Origin: Bog-950 sp964615305
Lineage (GTDB): Bacteria; Bacteroidota; Bacteroidia; Chitinophagales; LD1
Assembly (NCBI GenBank): GCA_964615305.1
Contig: CAZTNA010000001.1
Location: 248,001-312,000 of the forward strand
Direction of reading: 5' to 3'
DNA length: 64,000 nucleotides
The translations under genes and the position numbers were made by a program. This document shows, one piece after another, positions 26,199-34,582 of this stretch. Numbering within the stretch: the first letter of the stretch is position 1; the number at the start of each line of letters is the position of its first letter. Under the pieces are notes generated by a model, which was not told where the DNA came from, made no database searches, and worked only from the letters and a program-made list of their open reading frames with translations.

Positions 26199-27422
26199 TT
26201 AGTCTATTTGGATGTTTCCTTTCACATTGTTGCTGTAAACGTTTCCGTAGATTATGTCGCTGTTGTATTCAGAGTTAGCGCTTTGAATGTAGATTCCTAC
26301 AGCTGCGCTGTTCATAATGTTGCTGTTGCGTATAACTATGTTGCTTGAGCCACCGTTATCGTTTACTACACTAATCATAGCTGCTCCGTTGCCTGTTCCG
26401 AAACCACCTCCGCTTATGTTGCAGTATTGTATTGTGTTTTCGTCAGAGTTTGAAGAACGAAAGCGTATGCTTTTCCAAATACCTGTGCCGTTGTAAACCG
26501 AGACAATGTTAATGGGTTGCGATTGAGTGCCTACGGCATAAAAAGAGCCGTGACCGGCCACCCCGTCAATTACTATTTCAGCGTTGTTATCCATAGCTAC
26601 ACGGCTTCCTGCTGCAATAGTAAAGGTGTTACCTACTGTTACTTTGCCACTCAATAAGAAAGATTCAGAAAGTTTTTTCAAGTTAATAGGCAGAGTAATC
26701 AGGTTGTCGCCATTAGCGTTTAGCTTTATATACTCTTTACCGTTGTTTGAATATTGATTGGTGTTTTCGATGTTGGCAGCATCGGTAATGTGCATGTTAA
26801 CAGGAAAAGCTGAGTTGGTGAATATGTTGTTGTCTGCAAAACCAACCAGTTTAGAACCTTCAGCTACTACTATACCATCAGTTCCGCTGGCTGTAATTTC
26901 GCTATTGCTGATTTCAACCTGAGCAGATTTACCCGCCTGACCTACTATGATGTTACCTGTTCCGAAGTTGTTAGCAGCACCACCGTGTTCAACCTTTACA
27001 TGGCTCAATACATTTTTGGCGTTGTTGCTAAGAATGGTGATTCCCTTCCAAGCCGAACGTTTGCCTGATTTAGAAGTAAAGTAGATTAGGTTTCCGTCTT
27101 CACCTATGGCTGTTATGCTCCCATTTTCGCCAATTTCTAAACCTGCACCATCGGCAAACATTACCGTAACACCGGGTTTAATGGTAAGGTTAGATTCAAC
27201 GCGAACGTTTTGGTTAACCATATAGTCAACACCATTTACCTGATCTTGCCAGATAGTAGTGCTGTTTATAGAAGTTTCGTTTATCGTTTGTGCCTGACTG
27301 TCGTTTTTTCTGTCTATAGCCAGATTGGTGTTACCCAGATCCTCGTTTTTGCTGCAAGAGCTAAACAAAGCCAATCCAAGAGCTGCCACTGAAAGTTTTG
27401 TAAAAGTTGAAGTCGGTTTCAT
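26199..27422 (-). CDS. right-handed beta-helix lipoprotein
   Basis: 407 residues. A signal peptide ends in lipobox LFSSCSKN (Cys near 23). The mature protein consists of beta-helix-like repeats: KPGVTVMFADGAGLEIG, NVLSHVKVEHGGAANN, VEISNSEITASGTDGIVV and later NIVIRNSNIMNSAAVGIYI, as in parallel beta-helix (pectate-lyase-like) proteins. No lyase active site is seen, so a carbohydrate-binding or structural role is as likely. It is flanked by a terminator downstream and a 273-base gap upstream that holds only the next gene's promoter-like box. Confidence 0.75.
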   Translation of the reverse strand: MKPTSTFTKLSVAALGLALFSSCSKNEDLGNTNLAIDRKNDSQAQTINETSINSTTIWQDQVNGVDYMVNQNVRVESNLTIKPGVTVMFADGAGLEIGENGSITAIGEDGNLIYFTSKSGKRSAWKGITILSNNAKNVLSHVKVEHGGAANNFGTGNIIVGQAGKSAQVEISNSEITASGTDGIVVAEGSKLVGFADNNIFTNSAFPVNMHITDAANIENTNQYSNNGKEYIKLNANGDNLITLPINLKKLSESFLLSGKVTVGNTFTIAAGSRVAMDNNAEIVIDGVAGHGSFYAVGTQSQPINIVSVYNGTGIWKSIRFRSSNSDENTIQYCNISGGGFGTGNGAAMISVVNDNGGSSNIVIRNSNIMNSAAVGIYIQSANSEYNSDIIYGNVYSNNVKGNIQID

Positions 27423-27669
27423 AATACAAATGTTTAGTTGTGCCTGGTATTACGCAACATTCCCCCAAAAGGTTACGATTGGAGCAAAAAAACTGCTCAA
27501 TTGCATTCAATATGAGATAGATAGTATGGTCATTCCTTCCCCCCACCCTCCGGCTTTTTCGGTCGGATCCGGCTATCCGCTTCTACCCTCACCATTTCTG
27601 CCATGTTTTTAACTGCCTCATAAACTTCCGTTTTCGGCTCAGCCAAATATTTTCTCATCTCTGTATTTC

Positions 27670-27677
27670 TACATTCG
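27670..27677 (+). promoter_or_regulatory. promoter-like box TACATTCG
   Basis: TACATTCGCAC lies 18 bases before the ATG of the acyl-CoA reductase gene and fits the TAnnTT(T/C)GC pattern. No clear -33 box. Confidence 0.4.
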
Positions 27678-27695
27678 CACACTAATTTTTTCAGA

Positions 27696-28706
27696 ATGAA
27701 TCAAGTGAAAAGTCTGACTATGCTGGCGGAGAAACTTAGAACCTCGGAAAAATTGAACGAGGTCATAGAATCTGCTTCAATTAAAAATCCGTGGTTTACT
27801 CATCCATTTATACATCATGCCCTTGACTCACTGTTTCTGCAAATGCTCAACAAACAAAAACTCAACGCGTGGCTTTCAACCTATACACTTACACCCGTAA
27901 AAACAACAGTGGCTCTCATATTTGCCGGTAATATTCCGTTGGTCGGCTTTCATGATTTTTTGTGCTGTTATATATCCGGGTGTTCTATAAAAATTAAACT
28001 TTCATCTAAAGATGATGAGTTGTTCTTGTTTTTGTTGCAGCTACTCTTCGAAATTGACCCGGAGGCAAAAAGCAGAATACAAATAGTTGATTCACTGAAA
28101 AACTATGATGCAGTAATTGCCACCGGAAGCGATAATACCAACCGCTATTTTGAATACTACTTTCGCCAGCATCCAAAAATTTTACGTAAAAGCAGAAACG
28201 CAGTAGCAGTATTGAATGGCGAAGAAACGCATCACGATTTAGTGAATTTGGCACATGATGTATTTACCTACTTTGGATTTGGCTGCCGCAATGTTTCAAA
28301 AATTTATATACCCGTTGACTTTGACATAAAACGCCTTTTCCCGGCATTTGAAGAAAACTACAAATGGCTGCATGCACACACTAAGTACATGAGCAACTAT
28401 GACTATCAGCGCACCATATTGCTACTCAATAAAACCATTCATCTGGCAAATGAGTTTGTAATGTTGCTCGAGCATCAGTCCATTTCGTCACCCATTGCCA
28501 CACTACACTACGAGTTTTGGCATGATGAGCGCATTCTCGAATCTCAGCTAAAACATAACTCTGATAAAATTCAGTGTATAGTATCAGCCAACCCGGAAAA
28601 GTGGAATTTTACTTCTTCAGTAGGTTTTGGCGATGCACAAAAGCCCGGATTAGCTGATTATGCCGATGGCATAGATACGTTAGCATTTCTGCAAAACCTG
28701 CAATAA
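27696..28706 (+). CDS. LuxC-type acyl-CoA reductase
   Basis: 336 residues resembling the acyl-CoA reductase (LuxC, PF05893) family, related to aldehyde dehydrogenases. ALIFAGNIPLVGFHDF is the cofactor-binding start and Cys197 in FGFGCRNVSKIYIP is the probable catalytic thiol. It would reduce a fatty acyl-CoA to its aldehyde. Many Bacteroidota carry it as a single gene without the other lux genes, as here. Function in this setting is unknown. It is followed by a bidirectional terminator. Confidence 0.82.
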   Translation: MNQVKSLTMLAEKLRTSEKLNEVIESASIKNPWFTHPFIHHALDSLFLQMLNKQKLNAWLSTYTLTPVKTTVALIFAGNIPLVGFHDFLCCYISGCSIKIKLSSKDDELFLFLLQLLFEIDPEAKSRIQIVDSLKNYDAVIATGSDNTNRYFEYYFRQHPKILRKSRNAVAVLNGEETHHDLVNLAHDVFTYFGFGCRNVSKIYIPVDFDIKRLFPAFEENYKWLHAHTKYMSNYDYQRTILLLNKTIHLANEFVMLLEHQSISSPIATLHYEFWHDERILESQLKHNSDKIQCIVSANPEKWNFTSSVGFGDAQKPGLADYADGIDTLAFLQNLQ

Positions 28707-28738
28707 AAAGGCGGAACCTTCAACTGATTCCGCCTTTT
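28706..28738. terminator. bidirectional terminator
   Basis: An 11-bp perfect stem (28706-28716 with 28728-28738) has an A run on one side and T run on the other. It sits between convergent genes and can serve both. Confidence 0.85.
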
Positions 28739-28756
28739 AACTATGTAAATTTCTTC

Positions 28757-30439
28757 TTACCACTTTTTGCCTCTGGGGGCAGCATGTACTCCGTTGCTGC
28801 GTTGTTCCATTTGCCTAGGGGCACTTTGTTGAAAATTGCGCGGCTGTTCTGTGTTTTTCATTTCATTTCGTGGCTGGTGTTGAGGTTGGTTAAATTGCCG
28901 GGGTTGCTCCATCGGTCGCATTTCCTGGCGCGGCTGCTCACGATAATTGTTTCGCGGTTGTTCCGCTGGGGCTGCGTTGGTTTTGGGTTCATTCCATTGT
29001 TGCGCAGGAGTGTTCGAATTCATTTCGCGCTGCGTATTTCGGTTATAATCACGGCCGCTGTTATTATTATTTTGGTTGGGCTGCTCGTTCCAATTGTTGT
29101 TTTGCGGAACCGGCTGTTGGGTTCCTTTTACAGGTTGGTTATTGCCCCAGTTGGCAGGTGGTGCGCTGTTCCATTCATTGTTTTTTTGAACCGGCTGTAC
29201 TTGTTCTTTTACAAATGGTTTAGTGGTTTGCGGAGCAGCTTTTTGCCCACTTGCATCATTCGGGGTATCAAATACCCAAGGATTGGCCAGTGGTTGTGCT
29301 AAAGTGCCGTTAGTTTTATCCCACTTGTTTATCTCAGTTGGCTTTTGATTTTCTTTTACGGCATTGCCGGTTTGCGAGTTGTTTAACGAACCACCTGGCG
29401 ATGCCACCACCACATTGCCTGTTTTGCCATCGTAAGGTGTTGCAGTGTTTGTTTTTACGCTTACTCCGTTGTTAGTTGGCAGGTTGCCGGGTTTGGCGGT
29501 ATTAATCGGCCGCTGAATTCCCTCTCTCGGAATTTCAACTTCAGTAATAGTACCTGCCGGCTTGTTAACAGGAGTTCCTTTAGCCACAGTTTGAAAATTG
29601 TTTACAGCAGGAGGGTTAGCGACAGGTGGGGTTGTGTTGTTCTTTCGATGGTGGTAGTAGGGATTATACCAGTTTCCATAACCATAAGCGCTGTTCCAGC
29701 CATCGTAATAGCCGTTGTTGTAGCCATTCCAGTAACCGTTGTTATAGCCGTTTCCACAACTCCAGTTATAATTATTGTAGTAGTTGTAATTTCCTCCACA
29801 AAATCCTCCGTTGTTATATCCCCAACTATTGTAATTGCAATGGTTGTTCCAAACATTGTTGCTCCATCCCCAGTTATTCCAGTTGTTATGCGAACAACTG
29901 TTCCACCCCCAGTTATAACTCCAGTATGGGTCATAGTATGGATCGTAAACAACTATGGTACGTGTTCTGTTCCATCCCCACCAATTATAACTATACCATG
30001 GGTTGTATGAAACTGTTACGTAAGTGTTATTCCAACTGTTCCAGTTATTAAAACCATAGTAATAAGAGGGTGTAAACCAGTAACTGTAATAGTTTACACC
30101 ATAATTAGGTCTGTAATAGCGATAAAGCCGAGTTGTGTAGAAATACGAATCGTAATCTTCATCGTAATATCCACCATCGGTATAGGTGTAATCGGTGTAA
30201 TTATGTTGTGATGAATAAGTATCGCGCGGATCATACTTATATGCAGGGCTTTCAGACGCATTGCCATAGCCATCGGTATAATCGGAAGCAGAATTGTTTG
30301 GCTGTGTGCTTTGCTGTTTATTTTGTTTTGCCGGATCGTTAGCAGGGTCGTAATAGGTGTCGTCCTGAGCAAGCAAAGTATTGGCCGCAAACAAAAAAAA
30401 CAGCGCATAGGTAAAAGCTAAATCAGAAGTGTATTTCAT
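28757..30439 (-). CDS. exported Tyr/Asn/Trp/Gly-rich low-complexity protein
   Basis: 560 residues from the ATG at 30439, which is followed by a clear signal peptide (ALFFLFAANTLLAQ). Upstream extension lacks one. Residues of roughly 60-260 are extremely rich in Tyr, Asn, Trp and Gly with occasional Cys and His (for example NWNNWGWSNNVWNNHCN). The second half is Pro/Asn/Gln/Lys-rich and disordered, with repeated QPR, MEQPR and NEQPNQ phrases. No T9SS domain or enzyme motif is seen. Such composition suggests a self-associating or cell-envelope protein; the function is unknown. Its start is about 110 bases from the divergent proS start. Confidence 0.7.
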   Translation of the reverse strand: MKYTSDLAFTYALFFLFAANTLLAQDDTYYDPANDPAKQNKQQSTQPNNSASDYTDGYGNASESPAYKYDPRDTYSSQHNYTDYTYTDGGYYDEDYDSYFYTTRLYRYYRPNYGVNYYSYWFTPSYYYGFNNWNSWNNTYVTVSYNPWYSYNWWGWNRTRTIVVYDPYYDPYWSYNWGWNSCSHNNWNNWGWSNNVWNNHCNYNSWGYNNGGFCGGNYNYYNNYNWSCGNGYNNGYWNGYNNGYYDGWNSAYGYGNWYNPYYHHRKNNTTPPVANPPAVNNFQTVAKGTPVNKPAGTITEVEIPREGIQRPINTAKPGNLPTNNGVSVKTNTATPYDGKTGNVVVASPGGSLNNSQTGNAVKENQKPTEINKWDKTNGTLAQPLANPWVFDTPNDASGQKAAPQTTKPFVKEQVQPVQKNNEWNSAPPANWGNNQPVKGTQQPVPQNNNWNEQPNQNNNNSGRDYNRNTQREMNSNTPAQQWNEPKTNAAPAEQPRNNYREQPRQEMRPMEQPRQFNQPQHQPRNEMKNTEQPRNFQQSAPRQMEQRSNGVHAAPRGKKW

Positions 30440-30500
30440 ATGACTTGTTTTATCATTAAACAAAAGTAAAGTATCAAAGTTTAACCGTGCATGATTTTGA

Positions 30501-30508
30501 TATTTTCG
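30501..30508 (+). promoter_or_regulatory. promoter-like box TATTTTCG
   Basis: TATTTTCGCG lies about 45 bases before the proS start and fits TAnnTT(T/C)GC. No -33 box is obvious. Confidence 0.4.
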
Positions 30509-30552
30509 CGCGCACTTTAACACACTAACTAAACATCGTACCAACATTTGTT

Positions 30553-32022
30553 ATGGCAAAAGAGATTACATCAAGACTTAACGATTATTCACAATGGTAT
30601 AACGACCTGGTTATAAAAAGCGGAATGGCCGACCACAGCAGCGTTAGAGGTTGTATGGTTATAAAACCCTACGGTTTTGCCATTTGGGAAAAAATGCAAG
30701 CTGCGCTCGACAAAATGTTTAAAGACACCGGCCACGTAAACGCTTATTTTCCACTACTTATTCCTAAAAGTTTTTTGAGTAAAGAAGCATCACACATAGA
30801 TGGTTTTGCCAAAGAGTGTGCTGTGGTTACACATTACCGCTTAATAAACGACCCCAATGGCAAAGGAGTAATAGTTGATCCGGAGGCCAAGTTGGAGGAG
30901 GAGTTGATCATTCGCCCAACTTCTGAAACCATTATCTGGAATACCTACAAAAACTGGATTCAAAGCTACCGCGACTTGCCCTTACTAATTAATCAGTGGG
31001 CTAATGTTATGCGTTGGGAAATGCGCACACGTTTGTTTCTACGCACCGCAGAATTTCTTTGGCAGGAAGGGCACACAGCACACAGTACCGAAGTCGAAGC
31101 TATTGAGGAAACAGAGAGAATGTTAGGCGTGTATGCCGATTTTGTTGAAAATTTTTTGGCATTGCCTGTTATAAAAGGAAAGAAAACTGCCAACGAACGA
31201 TTTGCAGGAGCAATTGATACCTACTGTATTGAAGCTATGATGCAAGACGGGCAAGCTTTGCAAGCGGGTACTTCCCATTATCTAGGCCAAAATTTTGCGA
31301 AGGCTTTTGACGTAAAATTTTTGAACAAAGAAAGCAAGCAGGAGTTTGTGTATGCCACATCGTGGGGTGTTTCTACGCGGTTGATTGGTGCGCTTATTAT
31401 GGCACATAGTGATGATGAAGGCTTGGTGCTGCCTCCTAAACTTGCTCCTTTGCAAGTGGTAATTGTACCCATAGGTAAAGCAGACGATTCACAGAAGATA
31501 TTCGATAAATTTGAACCGGTTATTAAAGAGTTGAAAGCAAAAGGTATATCGGTAAAGTTTGATGATGATGACACTAAACGACCGGGTTTTAAGTTTGCTG
31601 AGTATGAGTTAAAAGGAGTACCGGTGCGTTTAGCTATGGGTATGCGTGATTACGAGGCGGGAACGGTTGAGGTAGCTAGAAGAGATACGAAAGAGAAGTC
31701 TGTTCAACAGTTTGAAGGCGTAGCAGCATACATCGAGAAATTGCTGGAAGAAATTCAGCAAAACATTTTTACCCGCGCTAAAACATTCCGCGATTCTCAT
31801 ATTCGGGAAGTAAATACCTGGGATGAATTTTTGAAAGCTATTGAAGAGCCAGGTTTTATTTCTGCACATTGGGACGGCACCCCGACCACTGAAGAGAAGA
31901 TTAAAGAACTCACTAAAGCAACTATTCGCTGTATTCCGTTAAATAACAAAACAGAGAAGGGAAACTGTGTTTACTCAGGTGCAGTAAGCAAAGAACGCGT
32001 GATTTTTGCAAGAGCGTATTAG
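30553..32022 (+). CDS. proS: prolyl-tRNA synthetase, eukaryote-like type
   Basis: A 489-residue class II synthetase charging tRNA-Pro. Visible are motif 1 (GCMVIKPYGFAIWEKMQ), motif 2 (RPTSETIIWNTY and VMRWEMRTRLFLRTAEFLWQEGHTAH) and the C-terminal motif 3 plus anticodon domain (ATSWGVSTRLIGALIMAHSDDEG). It is of the archaeal/eukaryotic type, without the inserted editing domain of E. coli ProS, as usual in Bacteroidota. The C-terminal extra domain ends in RVIFARAY. It stands about 50 bases before panB. Confidence 0.95.
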   Translation: MAKEITSRLNDYSQWYNDLVIKSGMADHSSVRGCMVIKPYGFAIWEKMQAALDKMFKDTGHVNAYFPLLIPKSFLSKEASHIDGFAKECAVVTHYRLINDPNGKGVIVDPEAKLEEELIIRPTSETIIWNTYKNWIQSYRDLPLLINQWANVMRWEMRTRLFLRTAEFLWQEGHTAHSTEVEAIEETERMLGVYADFVENFLALPVIKGKKTANERFAGAIDTYCIEAMMQDGQALQAGTSHYLGQNFAKAFDVKFLNKESKQEFVYATSWGVSTRLIGALIMAHSDDEGLVLPPKLAPLQVVIVPIGKADDSQKIFDKFEPVIKELKAKGISVKFDDDDTKRPGFKFAEYELKGVPVRLAMGMRDYEAGTVEVARRDTKEKSVQQFEGVAAYIEKLLEEIQQNIFTRAKTFRDSHIREVNTWDEFLKAIEEPGFISAHWDGTPTTEEKIKELTKATIRCIPLNNKTEKGNCVYSGAVSKERVIFARAY

Positions 32023-32074
32023 TTGGTTTTGATAATTACAAACCTTATACGAGTTTAGCATCAAATAAATCGCT

Positions 32075-32890
32075 ATGTCGGTTCATAAAGAAATTAAGCG
32101 TGTTACCACGCATACTTTGCAGGAATTTAAAGATGAGGGCATTAAAATATCTATGCTTACTGCATACGATTTTTCAATGGCACGCATAATTGACAGTGCC
32201 GGCATTGATGTAATACTTGTGGGCGATTCGGCCTCGAATGTAATGGCCGGGCACGAAACAACTTTGCCTATTACTCTGGATCAAATGATTTATCATGCAT
32301 CATCGGTTGTGCGCGGTGTGCAAAGAGCACTTGTTGTGGTTGATTTACCTTTTGGTAATTATCAGGGCAACTCCCGATTAGCACTTGAGTCGGCTATTAG
32401 AATTATGAAAGAAGCCGGAGCACATGCCGTAAAACTAGAGGGAGGTAGCGAAATTAGGGAAAGTGTGGAGCGAATTCTTACAGCCGGAATTCCCGTAATG
32501 GGGCATTTGGGTTTAACCCCGCAGAGTATTTACAAGTTTGGTACATATACGGTACGCGCCAAAGAGGAAGCCGAAGCCAAGAAACTTATTGAAGATGCGC
32601 TCTTGTTGCAAAAAAGCGGTTGCTTTGCTATAGTGCTTGAAAAAATACCTGCTAAACTAGCTACTGCTGTTTCTAAGAAGTTACAGATACCAACCATAGG
32701 TATAGGCGCAGGAGGCGGAACAGATGGGCAAGTATTAGTATGTCACGATATGCTGGGAATAACAAAAGAGTTTAAGCCACGATTTTTGCGGAGGTACCTG
32801 AACATGTATGATGAGGTACAGAATGCCGTTAAACAATATGTAGATGATATAAAGAGTAAGAACTTTCCAAACAAAGACGAGCAGTATTAG
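32075..32890 (+). CDS. panB: 3-methyl-2-oxobutanoate hydroxymethyltransferase
   Basis: A 271-residue (beta/alpha)8 enzyme that adds a hydroxymethyl group from methylene-tetrahydrofolate to 2-oxoisovalerate, the first step of pantothenate (coenzyme A) synthesis. MLTAYDFSMARIID, LVGDSASNVMAGH, DLPFGNY, KLEGG, MGHLGLTPQ, IGIGAG and LVCHDMLG are all family signatures and metal or ketopantoate contacts. Length is normal. It ends 10 bases from the convergent gldC stop. Confidence 0.95.
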   Translation: MSVHKEIKRVTTHTLQEFKDEGIKISMLTAYDFSMARIIDSAGIDVILVGDSASNVMAGHETTLPITLDQMIYHASSVVRGVQRALVVVDLPFGNYQGNSRLALESAIRIMKEAGAHAVKLEGGSEIRESVERILTAGIPVMGHLGLTPQSIYKFGTYTVRAKEEAEAKKLIEDALLLQKSGCFAIVLEKIPAKLATAVSKKLQIPTIGIGAGGGTDGQVLVCHDMLGITKEFKPRFLRRYLNMYDEVQNAVKQYVDDIKSKNFPNKDEQY

Positions 32891-32900
32891 TTAAACATGA

Positions 32901-33254
32901 TTACTTCTTGTTCTTGCTGTCTTCCCAATCTGCAGTTTTTTTAGCCAAGTCCTGAGCAAATTTTTTCATTTCCTCTTTTGCCATTTGGTTGCCGGTAGCT
33001 TTTACGTACGAGTCTGTCATACTTAAAAGTGTTTGAAAAAATTGCGAGTGCATTTCATCGGTAGTCATTTCATTGGTCCATAAATCAATACGAAGTGTTT
33101 CTCGCTGCACCGCATCCCAAATAGAAATCATGATGCTTTTGCAGTCACGTAATTCGTTATTCTGTGAATCAGTTGCCAGCCATTTTATGTCTAGGGGTAC
33201 GTTTTTGTCGTTTAAGCCAACTTTAAACCTAATCTCCGATGTTTTTGTAACCAT
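32901..33254 (-). CDS. gldC: gliding motility protein GldC
   Basis: A 117-residue cytoplasmic protein. SEIRFKVGLNDKNVPLDIKW, SIMISIWDAVQRETLRIDLW and FQTLLSMTDSY closely match GldC, first described in Flavobacterium johnsoniae as a gliding protein whose loss reduces motility through low GldB. GldB is not visible here. The gene starts 3 bases after the stop of the thioredoxin-like gene, so the two form an operon. The C-terminal Lys-rich tail is typical. Confidence 0.88.
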   Translation of the reverse strand: MVTKTSEIRFKVGLNDKNVPLDIKWLATDSQNNELRDCKSIMISIWDAVQRETLRIDLWTNEMTTDEMHSQFFQTLLSMTDSYVKATGNQMAKEEMKKFAQDLAKKTADWEDSKNKK

Positions 33255-33257
33255 ATC

Positions 33258-33872
33258 TTATTTGTTTTTCCAAACTTTTATCAAATCAATCAATTCTTCC
33301 TGAATACTTCGTGTCATATCCTGCTCGTACCATGCGTGTATGTTGCGTACACTGTCGCGATAGTTAAAGTCAGGATTCTGCATGCCCTCTAATACTATTT
33401 TGTGCAATGTTAGCGGACGCGGTCCCCAGGTTCCCAGTTCATGCAAATTGCTCTTTTTGAAGCATACTAATTTGGGTATTGAGTCAGTGCCTGCTGTTTG
33501 ATAACGCTCCATCACTTCTTTGTTTGAGTCGCGAAGAAGAATTTTGAACTCAATTTTGTCAGTGGCAGAAGCGGTTAAATGTAGTGCCGGTGTACCCCAA
33601 CTGGCATCACCACACCAAGGCTCGCTTATTACCAGCCATATCCAGTCTTCGTTAAGTTCCGATAGTTGATTGTAAAGTTTTTGTGACAGGGTCATGTTTT
33701 GTTCCACTTTGATCATCCGCTCCAGGTTACTACGGGTGTAGCGAAACGTGTTGTCGGCAGAGTAAACTCCTGTGCGGGGAATTTTTTCACTTATAATATT
33801 GTTCACTAGCTCTTTATATTCAGAGTATGACAATGCACTTTGCAGTAAACTGTGCGTAATTGGGGCGCTCAT
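33258..33872 (-). CDS. thioredoxin-like protein with a single active-site Cys
   Basis: 204 residues with a thioredoxin-like core. The active-site segment is PWCGDASW, with Cys87 but no second cysteine three residues on, followed by LLRDSNKEVMERY and the cis-Pro loop DSIPKLVCF. This resembles a Bacteroidota family of cytoplasmic thioredoxin-like proteins (Thioredoxin_9) that carry WCGD in place of C-x2-C. It may act as a monothiol or non-redox protein. Its gene is directly upstream of gldC (3-base gap). Confidence 0.8.
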   Translation of the reverse strand: MSAPITHSLLQSALSYSEYKELVNNIISEKIPRTGVYSADNTFRYTRSNLERMIKVEQNMTLSQKLYNQLSELNEDWIWLVISEPWCGDASWGTPALHLTASATDKIEFKILLRDSNKEVMERYQTAGTDSIPKLVCFKKSNLHELGTWGPRPLTLHKIVLEGMQNPDFNYRDSVRNIHAWYEQDMTRSIQEELIDLIKVWKNK

Positions 33873-33908
33873 TCCGCGCGAAACAAAAAAAGTTTTTCGA
33901 ATGAAAAT

Positions 33909-34532
33909 CTAAATACCCTTCAGATGATCTTGCCCGCAGTTAACTTCAATTTCAAATTTTCCATTTGCCTTCAAATTTACTTTGTATAAACATACGTTTA
34001 CGTGGTGAAACGTATCCATTTCGCTTAAAGGCAAGTTGGTAAGTGTGCACATAAACGCACGAATAAACCTGCCATGAGTAGCAATCAGAACCTTTTTGTA
34101 GTTGGTAGAAAGCAAGTGTTTCAAAAATACATTTTGCCGCTGTTGTAATTCATAGGGACTTTCGGCTGTGGTTGAAGCGCGTGCATGAATATCTCCGGCT
34201 TTCCACTTTGAAAGTAGCTGTTGAAACTGTTTATCGCTTTCTAGTGTTCCGGCAGTACCTTCAAAATTGCCCCAGCTAATTTCATCCAGTTCCGGAAAAA
34301 TGTGTTGTGGAATTCCTTGAGTGATAAATGGAGCGGCAGTTTCGTGAGTTCGTATTAATGAAGAGGTGTAAACTATTTCAAATGGTATATGTTTATAGGC
34401 TTGGTAAAAAGCGGCTGACTGCCTTCGCCCTTTGTCATTAAGCGAAAGATTAACTCCTTTTCCTTGAACAATACCTTTAGCGTTATGATCAGTTTGCCCA
34501 TGCCGAATGATGTAAAGTTCCTTTTCTATCAT
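33909..34532 (-). CDS. histidine phosphatase family protein
   Basis: 207 residues. The RHG motif (Arg10-His11-Gly12, then QTDHN) provides the phosphorylated histidine, with Arg in SSLIRTHETA, Glu in DEISWGNFEG, and the second His in ATHGRFIRAF. It belongs to the phosphoglycerate-mutase-like branch, which includes phosphatases of sugar phosphates, CobC and broad-range enzymes. It is 36 bases upstream of the thioredoxin-like gene on the same strand and may be in its operon. The substrate cannot be told. Confidence 0.88.
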   Translation of the reverse strand: MIEKELYIIRHGQTDHNAKGIVQGKGVNLSLNDKGRRQSAAFYQAYKHIPFEIVYTSSLIRTHETAAPFITQGIPQHIFPELDEISWGNFEGTAGTLESDKQFQQLLSKWKAGDIHARASTTAESPYELQQRQNVFLKHLLSTNYKKVLIATHGRFIRAFMCTLTNLPLSEMDTFHHVNVCLYKVNLKANGKFEIEVNCGQDHLKGI

Positions 34533-34582
34533 GTTATGCGGTTGAGGTAAAAGTATAGTTTTGGCTCAAACACAAAACCCGA

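Noticed and set aside
27423..27695. Additional small gene between the beta-helix lipoprotein and the acyl-CoA reductase
   Set aside because: Open frames there have no start context or resemblance to known proteins; only a promoter-like box is convincing.
29591..30051. Long plus-strand open frames with Val/Ile- or Ser/Cys-rich products
   Set aside because: They are antisense to the Tyr/Asn/Trp-rich exported protein; the biased codons there leave other frames open.
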